64,000 bases of DNA from Metaphire vulgaris (lineage: Eukaryota > Annelida > Clitellata > Crassiclitellata > Megascolecidae), in contig CM030859.1 of the NCBI GenBank assembly GCA_018105865.1, positions 2,948,050 to 3,012,049 on the forward strand, read 5' to 3'. A program made the translations under genes and the position numbers. The notes beneath the pieces are model-generated. The model was given only the letters and a program-made list of their open reading frames with translations, ran no database searches and was not told where the DNA came from. Of the stretch, positions 19,068-30,269 are shown piece by piece (position 1 is the stretch's first letter; each line of letters starts with the position of its first letter).

Positions 19068-19204
19068 ACTTGGGGATGGGCGCAAAGATTCTTCCTTTCA
19101 TGATTTTAGAAGTCATGAATATTCATTATGGCGGGAAGGTATTTGGGAAGGGCGGGGCTCCAGGCCAATTTTTTTCAGGCTATCCACCAAAAGGGGCGGG
19201 AAGT

Positions 19205-19445
19205 AGGCAGAGTAGTAACAATGTTGGACGGTAGAGCATGAGGTCGCGGGTTCGAGACCCGCAGGAGACCTAAGGTCGACACAGCCTTACTCGCTAGAGG
19301 GCGGTGTTAAAATGAGGAGCCGTGGTAAAAATCTGCGAAAAGTCAAACAGGTACGCTACGCGATGCACTGGGCTAGTAGCTGTAGTATGGCGCACGCCCG
19401 GCAGAGGGCAGTAGCAACGGATATCAGAGCCGTTCTATGAGACCG
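19205..19445 (+). repeat. tRNA-derived SINE in duplicated unit 1
   Basis: GCAGAGTAGTAACAATG (A-box side) and GCGGGTTCGAGACCCGC (T-arm-like B box), then the AAGGTCGAC..CTCGCTAGAGGGCGG body. Matching copies stand at equivalent places at 26,350 and 60,370. Confidence 0.6.
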
Positions 19446-19554
19446 TTGGGCTCGGGAAGGACTTCGACTTCTCTTTTACTTCTCCGCCAAAAGGCTCAAT
19501 GCTAAAAATTGAAACTAGGCCTATAGCCGTAAGGAAATTTCGATGAGATAAACC

Positions 19555-20034
19555 CAGAGGTGTAACAAGAGGGAGCAGGGCGGCACATGCCCCCGGGCGC
19601 TGAGGTGGGGGCGCCAAAATTGGTTTTATGGGTAAGTGAAATGCAGTGGCGGCTCCACCGGGGGGAAGTGGGCCCGTGCCCACATATTGAGTGCCTGGCC
19701 CCCAGTGCCCCCCATTTGGGACCCTATACTTAATGCTACATACATTAAACAACAAATGGTTGCCCCCATGATTATAAGTTGCCACCCCAACGGCCCCCCA
19801 CTTGCCAAATTCTAGAGCCGCCACTGGTGAAATGCATAATAGGCCTAAAGAAGATGAAACATGTGCGACGCTTTTTTTTGGCTCGTCAGCATGCACTACT
19901 ATTGAACAGGGGCGCCCGTAAGACTTGAGGGGCGCCGAGACCAATGTGACGACCTTCTTTTGCTCGTCAGCACTATTCGAAGCGCCAACGGTACACTTTG
20001 CCCCCGGGCGCCGGATACCCTCGCTACGCCTCTG
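19555..20034. mobile_element. hAT element CAGAGGYGTA.. with nested hAT MITE
   Basis: Ends CAGAGGTGTAACAAGAGG and CCCTCGCTACGCCTCTG; flanks GATAAACC and GATAAACT (7 of 8). Unit 2 reads straight through at the equivalent spot, supporting insertion here. It contains the MITE 19,644-19,826. Confidence 0.75.
19644..19826. mobile_element. hAT MITE, CAGTGGCGGCTCCA family
   Basis: CAGTGGCGGCTCCACCGG .. TAGAGCCGCCACTG, exact 8-bp flank GTGAAATG on both sides. Confidence 0.88.
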
Positions 20035-20775
20035 GATAAACTATAATAATGCATTAACGACATCAACTTTCTATTGTTCATAATCGAAGGCTGCTTACAA
20101 ATTATAAATAAACTGGCGGCACGTTTATATCAAGTGAAAAATCATAAATTAATTAATTAAAATTATTAACACACTTTCGCTATTGCATAGCACGACATTC
20201 GACATTTGTTACGCTAAAACCACGCTAATAACAGTTCTGGCTCTCTGGCATATTGACTACCATGTGAACATTTTTGTTGCAACTGATGTTGTAGCAAGTG
20301 GAACAAAGAACCGAAAAAGTTTCCTGGTGGTTGAAACGTAAACCAGAAAGAAAAAAGTTCGAGGCAAGATTTAATTTTGTTTATGCTTCAAGATAAGAAG
20401 ATTATTATTATTATTCGACGATCTGTGAAGCGCCGTTACATGGCCATCGGCCAAAACCAAAAGCGCTGTACAGTCAACCGTCAACTATACGATATGGTGA
20501 ACAAATACGTTTTTAGAGTGTCTTGCATCATGATGATCATGTTATTAGAATATCTTTTTTCACTATTCCTCTCAAACTAATTCTATTTTAAGCAGAGAGC
20601 AAATGAGAGCGATCTAGGCCTAATATTGCACAGGATTCTGGTGCCATAAATCAGAATTTCATTTAACATTCTAGAAAATTCTTGTGATTGATTAGAATAA
20701 TGTTAAATACTAAACAATGCTATGCCTGTTTGGTTACTATATGCATATACATGTAAGTACTTCACTTATTCGCAG

Positions 20776-21014
20776 ACTTCGCTAGAAAGCTTATGGCAGC
20801 TCCCTCTCCAACTCCGCCTCCGATACAAGTATCTGACGGTGATAAACAAGATCATCTTGTGCTTGTGGAGGAATATGTAGGAGGACAGAAGATCTTGCGT
20901 GTAGATAACATACAGCAACTGAGAAATGTGGAAATTAGGCCACATGAGATTTTATTAGATGCTCAACAGGCGTCACAGGCTCCACCGATGCCACTCAATG
21001 GAGCACCAAATTAA
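20776..21014 (+). CDS. small acidic proline-rich protein, copy A (73 aa)
   Basis: Function unknown; no family recognised. After an acceptor TTATTCGCAG the ATG (20,793) opens 73 codons beginning MAAPSPTPPPIQVSDGDKQD, with GGQKILRVDN and QLRNVEIRP in the middle and a Pro/Asn-rich end. No signal peptide, membrane segment or cysteine pattern. It is clearly homologous to the ORFs at 28,404 and 63,144, with differences concentrated at the C-terminus and conserved blocks in the middle. An upstream exon-like block ends at about 20,363, where the donor reads GAG|GCAAGA instead of GTAAGA. The 17 bases before the ATG stay in frame in all three copies, so it could also be a downstream exon of a longer protein. 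Real coding status is not proven. Confidence 0.45.
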
Positions 21015-21443
21015 ATCGAGACTATTTAGTATTCTATTTTGAAAACATCCCGTCCAATTCCTGGACGATCTGTGATCTATTTGAGAGTCCTTTTAATTTG
21101 AATATTTACAATTTTGCGTTCAGCCATTTGTATAAAATCAGAAATTTTACATGTAGATGTTGTCGTCAGTTAGATGTCAGATGAACTTTAAACGTAGTTT
21201 AGTGTAAAATTTTTTAAAACAATCGAGGCCGATAATTTTGATTGTATCAGTTTTAACGGGTTTGGAAAGTATACATGAAGGTTCTTACTTTTAATATAGG
21301 CCTACTGCATAACGCAATGCATAGATATGACTTCACAGTTCGTGTTTTCTGATAATTATAATAGTTATAATAATATTAACAGGCCTATAATAATAATAAT
21401 AATAATTACATAATTATTATCAGGTGTTTTGCTGGATCAGTTC

Positions 21444-21693
21444 CAGTGGCGGTTCTAGCCGAAAAAATTAGCGATCTATGCTCCCATTAATACCCGTTAT
21501 GATCTGAAAAAGTCTGACGAGAAAATAGTCGTCACCTACCTACATTGCGAACTGACCCGCAAAAGGGTCGCAATAACCTCTTTCTTAGCTCCACCTTAGA
21601 ACCGCCACTGCTTACATAACTGTGTGTGGGGAGGGCTAAGCTGAAATCTGGGGTGGCTACAGATCTCCATGGTCCTGCCTAGAAACGCCACTG
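21444..21693. mobile_element. hAT MITE, CAGTGGCGGTTCTAGCC subfamily, unit 1
   Basis: Left CAGTGGCGGTTCTAGCC, right CTAGAAACGCCACTG; flanks ATCAGTTC and ATCAGTTG (7 of 8). Unit 2 has the same insertion at the same site (28,949), and unit 4 begins one near 63,965. Confidence 0.8.
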
Positions 21694-22118
21694 ATCAGTT
21701 GTAATACACAAAGGTTTCATTGATGGATCTTCAAATCAAAACACAAATAATCAGGTATTCTGCATTATATTGTGAAAACCTAAAACGGGCAATCGCATTC
21801 CTGTATGTTATGATAAGAGACTGTTGGTGAAATTTAAGACTTGTTTCTTAACACCAGATGTTGTTAAATAAGTTTTGCTTTGCGAGTTCTTTTTGTAAGT
21901 GAATAATTGTTAACCAGTTAATTTGCTTTGAATGAAAGTTGTTCTCTGGAGTTTATTTTCATAAAACCATATTGGTGTTTAATTAAAGTAAACATTCCTG
22001 TGAGTGACCTGACTGGCCAAGAGACCTGTCTGAAATTACTGGCTGCGTATTTGATGCCTTTCACTGTATACCTTTGTAACAGTGATTCTTAACCTTTTTA
22101 TGATTAGGTATCCCTGAA

Positions 22119-22533
22119 ACGTACGGCTCGGAAACATGGACGTTGACAAAAACATCAGAAAGAAAACTGGAAGCTGCAGAGATGTGGTTTCTCAGAAGGA
22201 TGCAAAAAATTTCATGGACAGAAAGAATAACCAATGAGGAAGTACTAAAAACTTTTGGTACAAAAAGAAAATTGCTAAAAACCATAAGAAAGCAGCAGCT
22301 TGAATTCTTTGGACATCTAATAAGAAAAGACGGATTGGAAAATCTAGCCATAACAGGAAAAATAGAGGGGAAAAGAGCAAGAGGAAGACAAAGAATAAAG
22401 TTTACGGACAGCCTAAGAGAAGCGACAAGAACTACAGACAACATCGAACTGATAAGGAAAGCCAGAAACAGAGAAGAGTGGAAATCCATGGTCGCCGACG
22501 TAGCAATACATGGCACATGAAGAAGAAGAAGAT
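22119..22533 (+). pseudogene. 5'-truncated LINE ORF2 tail
   Basis: Reads ERKLEAAEMWFLRRMQKISW, TNEEVLKTF, QLEFFGHLIRKDGLENLA and TGKIEGKRARGRQR, ending REEWKSM then HGT and TGA at 22,518, with a (GAA)n tail. This is the C-terminus of an endonuclease/RT-type LINE. ATCCCTGAAAC stands on both sides, so it looks like a young insertion truncated to about 410 bp. It is the best-preserved LINE frame in the window. Confidence 0.75.
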
Positions 22534-22541
22534 CCCTGAAA

Positions 22542-23004
22542 CAGTGTTGGAGTTACCGGAGTGGTTGGGGGTTCCAGCTAACTTTTCAACACTCACAAAA
22601 ATCGCATTTTGGGCATATACAGTCTCTGTCATTCATTTAAGAAAGTGATTATTCGCACTCGGAGCTGGGGGTGGAGGGGGTTGAGGACTGAAATTAAATG
22701 AAGGCTGCCATTATTCGCGCTCCCGAGAGCGAATATCACCGACCGCCTGCATTACAGTATCCTAGGGTTAGTGTTAGGTTTAGGTTTTTGCTGAGAGTAA
22801 TGACTGACCCATTGTCCATTGACAGTGCGGCTGTCCGTTGGTAGCGGATAACCGATAAGTACCTTAATCGCTTCCTCTTTGTTTCCGAGCGCGAATAACT
22901 ACTCAGAGCAATTCGCGCTCCGAGCGCGAACAATGGCAGCCTTCATTTAATTTCAGTCCTCAACCCCCTCCACCCCCAGCTCAAATTTCACAACTCAAAC
23001 ACTG
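22542..23004. mobile_element. hAT element CAGTGTTGGAGTT with long internal inverted repeat
   Basis: Ends CAGTGTTGGAGTTACC and CAACTCAAACACTG, exact flank CCCTGAAA on both sides. Inside, about 50 bp at 22,662-22,712 recur inverted at 22,926-22,980 (GAGCTGGGGGTGGAGGGGGT, then TGAAGGCTGCCATT), giving a second hairpin-forming element within. Confidence 0.82.
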
Positions 23005-23009
23005 CCCTG

Positions 23010-24160
23010 AAACAGGTATAAGAGAACGAAGTACCCTCTATCAGCGTATCCCAGGACAAAAGTGTGCAATATATTTTTCGTCCATGCAATCTTCAGCATC
23101 CTTCGCAGAAACCACATTTCTTCCAATTTCTTCTGCATGGCCTTGGATATAGTCCATGTCTCTGCTCCATACAAGAAGAGGACTGACCAAACGTAGCTTC
23201 TGAGCAATCTTAATCGTATCTCGTAAGATAGACGCCTATTTGTAAGTATCGTTTTAAGTTCCCAGAATGCTGCCTTGGCCATTTCTATTCTTCACGTAAT
23301 GTCTTTCTCAAATTTCCCGTCGCTCGTTATCATAATGCCCAAGTATTTGAACTGTGCCGCTTGTTTGATTTCATTGTCATTATTTTAGTCTTTTACACTG
23401 CGTGTGTTTGTTACTTTGCTCTTAGCCGTGCATACAGCGTGGCCGGACAAAATGTCAAGGGGACAAAATGTCACGGTTTAGGGCTAGCAGAGGCGTAGCG
23501 AGGGTATCCGGCGCCCGCGAGGGCAAAGTGTACCGTTCGCGCCCTTAGCACTTCTGAATCTGACGAGCAAAAAAAAGGTCGCCACATCGTTCACGGCGTC
23601 CCTCATATAATGCTGACGAGCAAAAAAAGGTCGTCGCACATGTTTCTTCTTCTTTATCATGCATTTCGCCATTTCGCTTATCCAATTACCCAATTTTGGC
23701 GCCCCCTCACCTCGGCGCCCGGGGGCATATGCATGCCCCCTCTGCCACCCCTTAGCCCCGCCTCTAAAGGTTAGGGTTAGAGTTAGGGTTACATTTTCTC
23801 CGTGACATTTTGTCCTCGGACATTTTGCCCTAACACCCCATGCAGAATGTCTTTTTTATATTAATCTTTAAGCCTTTCCTTTCGCTTTCTAAATTCTAAT
23901 GCCAATTTAGTTAGAAGTTTCTGCAGTTTTTCCTCTGGATCAGGTATTAAAGCGGCATTGTCGGCAAACCTACGTCTGTTTACGTTTCCTCCTCCAAGTT
24001 CGGGACACCTTATAGCTTTTTGATTAATTTTATGACTTCCTCTCCATATAAGTTGAAAACGTCTGGCGAAAGCCGCGAAACAAGTAAGCCATATTAGTAC
24101 GGAAAGCTCATAACAGGTGTCTGCCTCTGCACGTAGGCCACGAATATGATACATTGATGC
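23010..24160 (-). pseudogene. LINE ORF2, RT fragment, split by a TIR element
   Basis: From 24,154 downward: GGGNVNRRRFADNAAL (the RT FADD box with the second Asp changed to Asn) and KLQKLLTKLALEFRK. After the insertion at 23,440-23,829 come AAQFKYLGIMITSDGKFEKD, RLSYEIRLRLLRSYVWSVLF and YGAETWTISKAMQKK. Same LINE family as 22,119. Dead. Confidence 0.7.
23440..23829. mobile_element. element with GGACAAAATGTC ends, nested MITE inside
   Basis: Several GGACAAAATGTC at the left and GACATTTTGTCC at the right, with telomere-like GGTTAGGGTTAG internally. A CAGAGGCGTAGCGAGGG-type element (23,488-23,766; flanks AGGGCTAG and AAGGTTAG) lies within. Sister at 29,157. Confidence 0.6.
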
Positions 24161-24399
24161 TTGTCAGACCTGCTTAGTGCTTACATCATCGACGTGCTTG
24201 TCAAATTAATTATCGACTTCGTTTGAAGATAACGCCAAGATCTCACGCGGAAGTTGCGTAAGGAGAATGAAAACATATAAGTTAATTGAATTTTTCAGCT
24301 GCGATACCGTTCCCAGCAGTATAAATTCTTTTCAACTGGATCATTGAGAAGTAGGCCCCAGTCATTGAGAAGTAGGCCCCTATATATTATTGCCAGTCA

Positions 24400-24704
24400 G
24401 CTTTCACACGTGCATGGCCACGGTCAACCGGTGACAGTGAGCGGCGATAAATTCCCGTAGACATTCGAACCGATTCTCTAGTGGAGGGCGGAGCTTAAGC
24501 AACGCCTTGAGAATAGAAATGTGTTTTGATGTCACACCTACGCGGAGTCACCTTTTGGGTGCTCAGCGTTTCCGAGACCGCGGTTTCTAGACGTAGACTA
24601 TTAGAGTCTTTGTGGTTTTATCTAAAAATTGAATCGCTTATTTATTGGTCGTCGCAAAAACGATTCTCTGTTGCTAAAGATTTAGACAGCACAGTGTACC
24701 GTAG
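24400..24704 (+). other. promoter and first-exon-like segment of unit 2
   Basis: AAATTGAATCGCTTATTTAT, ACGATTCTCTGTTGCTAAAG and CACAGTGTACC lead to the donor CGTAG|GTGAGA, followed by TTTCCTTGTAAATAATTTTC. The counterparts at 57,516 and 59,609 share every one of these blocks. The tract before it has no long ORF. Confidence 0.4.
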
Positions 24705-25068
24705 GTGAGATTAATTTCCTTGTAAATAATTTTCAAAATGCTCGGTTAAAATTTGCCTACACGGTGCTTTGGTATGATCACCGATTTTCATTATAGTTCT
24801 ATGACAGCATTTAGGCCTATCGCAATTTAACGATTTGCTACAATAAAAAACTGATACATAACCTAAGAAAATTCTTCGATGATTTCTTGTTTCGAATATG
24901 CAAAAATAGGTTTAACTGTAGGCCCTGTGTTCTTCTGTCGGGTTCGCATTTGCTTCAACATGTTTTGTTGCACCAGCAGCATTTTTAAAATGGAAGTAGG
25001 GGGCTATGCCCTATTTGTTTGCCGTCTATGGGATCGCTTTCATTTGTTGCTGATTTGGCAAATAACTT

Positions 25069-25072
<4 letters not shown>

Positions 25073-25107
<35 letters not shown>

Positions 25108-25129
25108 TATTATTATTATTATTATTATT
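25073..25129. repeat. (TAA)n turning into (TTA)n
   Basis: About 12 TAA units run directly into about 7 TTA units, forming an AT-only inverted repeat. Confidence 0.9.
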
Positions 25130-25192
25130 TATAATATTAAGATTCTTGCTCTGTTTGTCCAGTTTGTCTGTTACCTTCAAGCGTTCTGATTG

Positions 25193-25384
25193 GTTGACTA
25201 TTGGTAGACGGTTTAGACCGTTTAGTCCTTACGTCGCGATGCGTTCGTGGACGAGCGTTGACTATTGGTAGACGGTTTAGACCGTTTAGTCCTTACGTCG
25301 CGATGCGTTCGTGGGCGAGCGTTGACTATTGGTAGACGGTTTAGACCGTTTAGTCCTTACGTCGCGATGCGTTTGTGGACGATG
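25193..25384. repeat. 64-bp tandem repeat, three units, with inverted CCAAT cores
   Basis: Units start at 25,193, 25,257 and 25,321, each GTTGACTATTGGTAGACGGT onward, including ATTGG, TTTAGACCG and TTACGTCGCG; nearly identical. A second pair built on GACGACGTTGCTATTGGTAA follows at 25,393 and 25,470. Confidence 0.88.
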
Positions 25385-25741
25385 TTCGAAGACGACGTTG
25401 CTATTGGTAACAATTGTTCGTAGAACCGGTTTAGTCGAGTCATTGCAGCATCAGAGGGCTGGGCGTGCGACGACGTTGCTATTGGTAACAATTGTTCGCA
25501 GCAATTTTAACGTACATTTTAGCGTACACAAAAATACGTGTACAGCGTCACAAATGGCCACAGTTGCGTGATTTTAACGTACATAGGCCTAATTATTACG
25601 TGGCGCAGAGCTTGGCTAGGTGGCGATCATTGAAATGTTGTTCAGCATGAATTCAATGATTGGGTATTAGGTATAGGTATTGCATTAGTATTATCCTGCA
25701 CTGCGAGCGAAGCGAGCGCGAGCAAAGCGAGCCTCTTTCTA

Positions 25742-25804
<63 letters not shown>
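25742..25804. repeat. (ATT)n microsatellite
   Basis: About 21 units, preceded by GCGAGCGAAGCGAGCGCGAG. The plus-strand poly-Tyr ORF across it is an artefact. Confidence 0.92.
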
Positions 25805-25806
<2 letters not shown>

Positions 25807-26334
25807 AACGTAGGCTTACTGATTATTGTGGTAACTCGTCCTATAAGAACTGCGTGAACACATTACAAAGAATCACACAAGAATTACACAAGAGATCACG
25901 AGCATCTCCTGCGGAATAGCGAGGTTTTAAGTTTCTCTTTGAAGGTGTTGAGCGATGGAGAGAGTTGCACAGATGGAGGTAGACAGTTCCACTGTTCCAC
26001 GCTCTCACTCTTAAACTTACTCTTAAACGCGCGAGCATTTTCGCTGTTCAACAGTATTCGAATTCATAAACGGCTTTTAGTAAAATTGGTGATCTTGGTA
26101 TGTTTAAACATTTCTAACTGACAAAGATGCCATGGAAAATGGATATTCTATTTGAAGACAGTAGGCTAAACTTCTGAATATTCTGTCGGCATTCAGTCCG
26201 ATTGGCAGGAAGGTTCTTGGAATTTCGTTTAAACTTTAGTTTTGCGCATGGTGGAAATCATGAAAAGGCCATATTCATCATGGTGGGCAGGTCTTTGGAA
26301 AGGACGGCCGGGCTCCAGACTGATTTTTTCAGGT

Positions 26335-26640
26335 TTTCTGCCTAAAAGGACGAGAAGTTAGCAGAGTGGTAACAACGTTGGGTAATAGAGCAAGAGGTGT
26401 CGGGTTCGAACTTCGAGCCCACAGGAGACCTAAGGTCGACTCAGCCTTTTACTCGCTAGAGGGCGGTAGTAAAAATGAGGATCAGTGGTAAAAAACCGCT
26501 ACGCGTGCCTGTTTGACTTTTCGCAGATTTTTACGATACCCTTACGTGGCGTTGCACGCCTGGCAGAGGGCCATAGCAACGGTCCAACGGAGATCAGAGC
26601 CGCCCTATGAGCACCTGAGGCTCGGGAAGGACTGAATTTT
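26335..26640 (+). repeat. tRNA-derived SINE in duplicated unit 2
   Basis: GCAGAGTGGTAACAACGTTG and GTCGGGTTCGAAC, then AAGGTCGACTCAGCC and CTAGAGGGCGG; collinear with 19,205. Confidence 0.6.
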
Positions 26641-27093
26641 TTCACTTATCCGCCAATGGTTCAATGCCTAAAATTGAAATTATAGCTGTAAAGAAATTTC
26701 TATCGGATAAACCAGGGCCTTCCATCCCTCCTAGGTGGTGGAAGCAGCCTCCTAGATTCCTCCCGGGGGCCATTCCAATCCTATCACCCTCCTTTCCTCT
26801 TCCTTTCGGGCCATCCCTTCCCCTCCCCGGGAAAATGTTATTTCATGTCAGATTGCCGGGGGTGAATTTGAGAGCATTTTGGACGCAGAAACACACACTT
26901 TGAAGCAGCATTGCAGCTGGTTTTCTCCCTGTAACTTTTTTATTTCAAGTTTTTCAACAGCCATTACAAAAAGCACGGTGTTGTTATTGGCTGCTTAGAT
27001 TTCCTTGGAAATACACACATACTAGTTTGCAGCGTTGCACCTAACCTATGCACATTGCATACACGTCACAGTTTACTGCCTGTTCATAATCAA

Positions 27094-27560
27094 TCAGAAC
27101 ATTAACTGTGAACGTAATGATGGGCTAGACAGTGCCAGTTGATTGATTATGTCATCATTGCTAAACTTTTGTAGCATGTCATGTTCAGATGCAATTATCA
27201 TTAATGCTGCCATAGTATCATCAGACAAAGTCGTTCGCAAACGATTTTTAATTAGTTTCAGCTTACTAAATGCTCTCTCTGCTGATGCACTAGACACTGG
27301 GAGGCAGCAAAAGATACTTGTACAGTACATACAAGTTAGGATAGCCCAAGAGCTGAGCCAACAATTTCAGTGGTTGAACAAAACTGATCTGTTCCCATTG
27401 TTGAATCATTAGGCACTCCTCAGTGGAACTGGCATCCAAATAAGCTGATTCATGAAAATCTACTGACAATTCTTCGGAATAATAGATGTCCGATCACTTT
27501 CTTTACAGCAGCTCAGCGACCGCAGTACATTGTGTCAATTTGTAAGACCAAATACAGGAG
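27094..27560 (-). pseudogene. hAT transposase C-terminal (dimerisation) remnant
   Basis: Reads LPVSSASAERAFSKLKLIKN, then LRTTLSDDTMAALMIIASEH, the hATC dimerisation motif of ZMYM1-like/DUF4371 hAT transposases. Preceding sequence (27,330-27,560) is related but broken. Only about 150 residues remain and the catalytic DDE part is gone. It is the one clear hAT transposase trace in a window full of non-autonomous hAT copies, and need not be their source. Confidence 0.75.
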
Positions 27561-28034
27561 GCAGCAGGGGTGGTGGGAGGGGTGAGCAAGGCCCAAGGGT
27601 CAAGGGGTGGGGAGAGTTTTGTTGCATTCTTTGTGCCTTTATGCATTAGGCATACTCAAGGTTCGCATTGGCAAGAAGTTAAGAACTACAACTGCTAACT
27701 TCGTTTGAGTGCATTCCCCCCTAAGATATTTTCCCCTCTTACTCAAAAATGGAAGCATCTTGCTTCCACCTTACTGTTACGTGGAAGGGCCTGGGATAAA
27801 CTATAATAATGCCTCAGTGATATTGATATTGATTGATCTATTTATCATAATCGAAGGCAGCTTACAAAACATAACTAAAACAGATGGCTCGTTTATATCA
27901 AGCGAAAAATCATTTATTAATTAATAAAAAATTATTAAATTCAAACTTTTGCAATTGCATAACACAACATTTATGATGCTAACGCCACGCTAATAGCAGT
28001 TCTTGACCTCAGACAAATTGACTACCACATGAAC

Positions 28035-28135
28035 ATTTTTGTTGCAACTGATGTTGTAGCAAAGTGAAACAAAGAACCTAAAAAGGTTTCTGGCGGTTGA
28101 AACGTCAATCAGAAAGAACAAAGTTTGAGGTAAGA
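28035..28135 (+). other. upstream exon-like block of unit 2
   Basis: AACTGATGTTGTAGC, GGCGGTTGAAACGTC and AGAACAAAGTTTGAG end at the donor GAG|GTAAGA. The same block is found at 20,289-20,363 and 62,890-62,987. The frame that would join to the next exon carries a stop, so it is best read as 5' UTR. Confidence 0.4.
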
Positions 28136-28386
28136 TTTAATTTTTTATACTTTAACATAAGAAGAAGAATTGTTTGCTTCTTGTTACAAGAATTATCTGT
28201 TTTCATGATTCTTCTCAAGCTGATTCTATTTTAAGCAGAGGGCAAATGAGAGTGATCTAATAGCACAGAACTTTGGTGTCATAATTCAAAATTTTAGTGA
28301 AGATTCAGGCACATTCTTGTAAGTTTAATCAATGCTATACCTGTTTGCTATATGTATATAATTATTTTACTTAGGCCTATTCGCAG

Positions 28387-28616
28387 GTTCAGCAGGAAAG
28401 AATATGGCAGCTCAACCTCCAACTCCGCCTCCAATACAAGTATCTGACGGCGATGAACAGGATCATCTTGTGCTTGTAGAGGAAACTCTTGGAGGACAGA
28501 AGATCTTGCGTGTAGATAACGTACAGCAACTGAGAGATGTAGAAATTAGACCACCCGATAATGCAATAAATGCTCCACAGGCGCCACCGGCTCCACCAAA
28601 TGGCGGACCAAATTAA
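28387..28616 (+). CDS. small acidic proline-rich protein, copy B (70 aa)
   Basis: Unrecognised family. The ATG at 28,404 follows acceptor TATTCGCAG by 17 bases and opens MAAQPPTPPPIQVSDGDEQD, GGQKILRVDNVQQLRDVEIR and a Pro-rich tail ending in GGPN. Net acidic, no transmembrane or signal segment. Compared with copy A it is three residues shorter with indels only in multiples of three, which hints at selection on the frame. Its upstream block has a canonical GTAAGA donor. Alternative: a passenger frame in an old duplicated repeat. Confidence 0.5.
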
Positions 28617-28948
28617 ATTGAGACTACACGTAAATAATAAGACCTTCCTGGACGATCTGTGAGCTGTTTGAGATTTTTTTATTTTAATATTTACAGTTTC
28701 ATGTTTAGCCATTTGCATAAAATCAGAAATTTAGATGTTGTCAGTTAAAAGCTGGCCTCATTCAATCTGAGAGATGAACTTTTAAAGTTAATACTTCTCA
28801 TATATAACGCAATGCTTAGATGTGACTGCACAGTTCGTGTTTTATGATGGTTATAATAATTATTATTTAATAATAATAATTATATAATTATTATTTAATA
28901 ATAATTATTATATAACTATTATTATTAGGTGTTTTATAGGATCAGTTC

Positions 28949-29411
28949 TAGTGGCGGTTCTAGCCGACAATTAATGATCTAGGCCCCCTCATCAATGACT
29001 GGAAAAGTCTGGTGAGCAAAAAAGTCCTCGCCTATAATGTCCTACTATATTTCAAACTGACAAGCAAAAAACGTCACAATAGCCCCTTTAGCTGTACCCC
29101 AGAATCGCCACTGCTCACATAACTAGAGGAATTAAGCTGAAATATGAGTGCTATAGGGTAGGACAAAATGTCCGAGGACAAAATGTCACGGACAAAATGT
29201 AACGACAAAATGTCATGGGACAAAATGTCATGGGGACAAAATGTCATGGGGACAAAATGTCATGGGGATAAAATGTCATCCTTATTCTAACCCTAACCCG
29301 AACACTAACCGTGACATTTTGTTCGTGACATTTTGTCCTCGGACATTTTGTCCGGCCACGGAAATATGGGGTAGCTACAGACCCCCATGCTCCTGCCTAG
29401 AACCGCCACTG
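28949..29411. mobile_element. hAT MITE, unit 2 copy at the shared site
   Basis: TAGTGGCGGTTCTAGCC .. CTAGAACCGCCACTG between ATCAGTTC and ATCGGTTC. Same target site as 21,444, so it predates the unit duplication. A GGACAAAATGTC element sits inside. Confidence 0.75.
29157..29358. mobile_element. GGACAAAATGTC repeat element
   Basis: Seven direct GGACAAAATGTC-like units on the left, three inverted (GACATTTTGTCC) on the right and CTAACCCTAACCCG between. Could fold into a long stem. Confidence 0.65.
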
Positions 29412-30269
29412 ATCGGTTCTAATACACAAAGGTACCATTGAAGGCACTTGAAATCAAGCCACAATTAGCGTAATCGGATATTTTGCATTATATTGAAAAA
29501 CTAATTATATATATTGAAAATAATTCAATTATATTCAATTATATTGAAAAACTAATATGTATTTATACTATTTAATCAGATTTCTGAACGTTATGTTAAG
29601 AGGCTGTTGATGAAAATTTACATAACCAATATTTTTCCTTCACTATGTTACTTAGTTGGATAAAACGGGCTCCGGGCGCCCATTTTGGAACTACGGGTAG
29701 CCTAGGGTAGGCTAAAATGGGCCCTTTCGGACCTCAAGGAAAACACATAGTGTTCATTGCCAGCATGAGCTACAGTTTACCCAATAATGGTAGTTAATAT
29801 ATATATACATTATAGATTAACGAACTATCGAGATCCTAGGATACCTTAGGTTAATCTTGCTTGTTCCTTATGCTCGTGGTAATGTCAATTTGTCTTTAGT
29901 TTACTATGAACAATGTCATGTCTTTTTTCACTCTAATTAAGTATATATATATATATATGTTTGTAATCTGATTGATGATTACTGTATGCTTTGGAAATAA
30001 ATTCATTCATTGTGACTTTTGTGCTTATGTTTATGGCTTTGCTGCTCCAGATTTTCGCTATCTCCCCATCGCTTGCATTAGATAATATATAAGAACTCTA
30101 TGGCAGCGAATTCGATCCCATTAGCCAGAGGTGGCCTATTACTATTAAGCTTCACTCGGCCGTGTGTAACCTAATAGGCTTTTCTATATTCGGCGGCCCG
30201 TACATACAAAAGGGCAAAATATTAATTTTTCAAGTGGGGAAAAATTAAGAATTTTAAGAACTTCGGAAC
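29412..30269. other. spacer, repeat-derived
   Basis: AT-rich with short palindromic TA runs. The part ending GGAAATAAATTCATTCATTG (about 30,015) looks like a LINE 3' end. No coding evidence. Confidence 0.35.

Noticed and set aside
19230..19265. Possible tRNA gene (T-arm-like GCGGGTTCGAGACCCGC)
   Set aside because: No full cloverleaf or acceptor stem; matching copies at 26.4, 60.4 and 7.8 kb continue into a shared SINE body.
25660..25857. Plus-strand ORF with poly-tyrosine
   Set aside because: Translation of the (ATT)n run.
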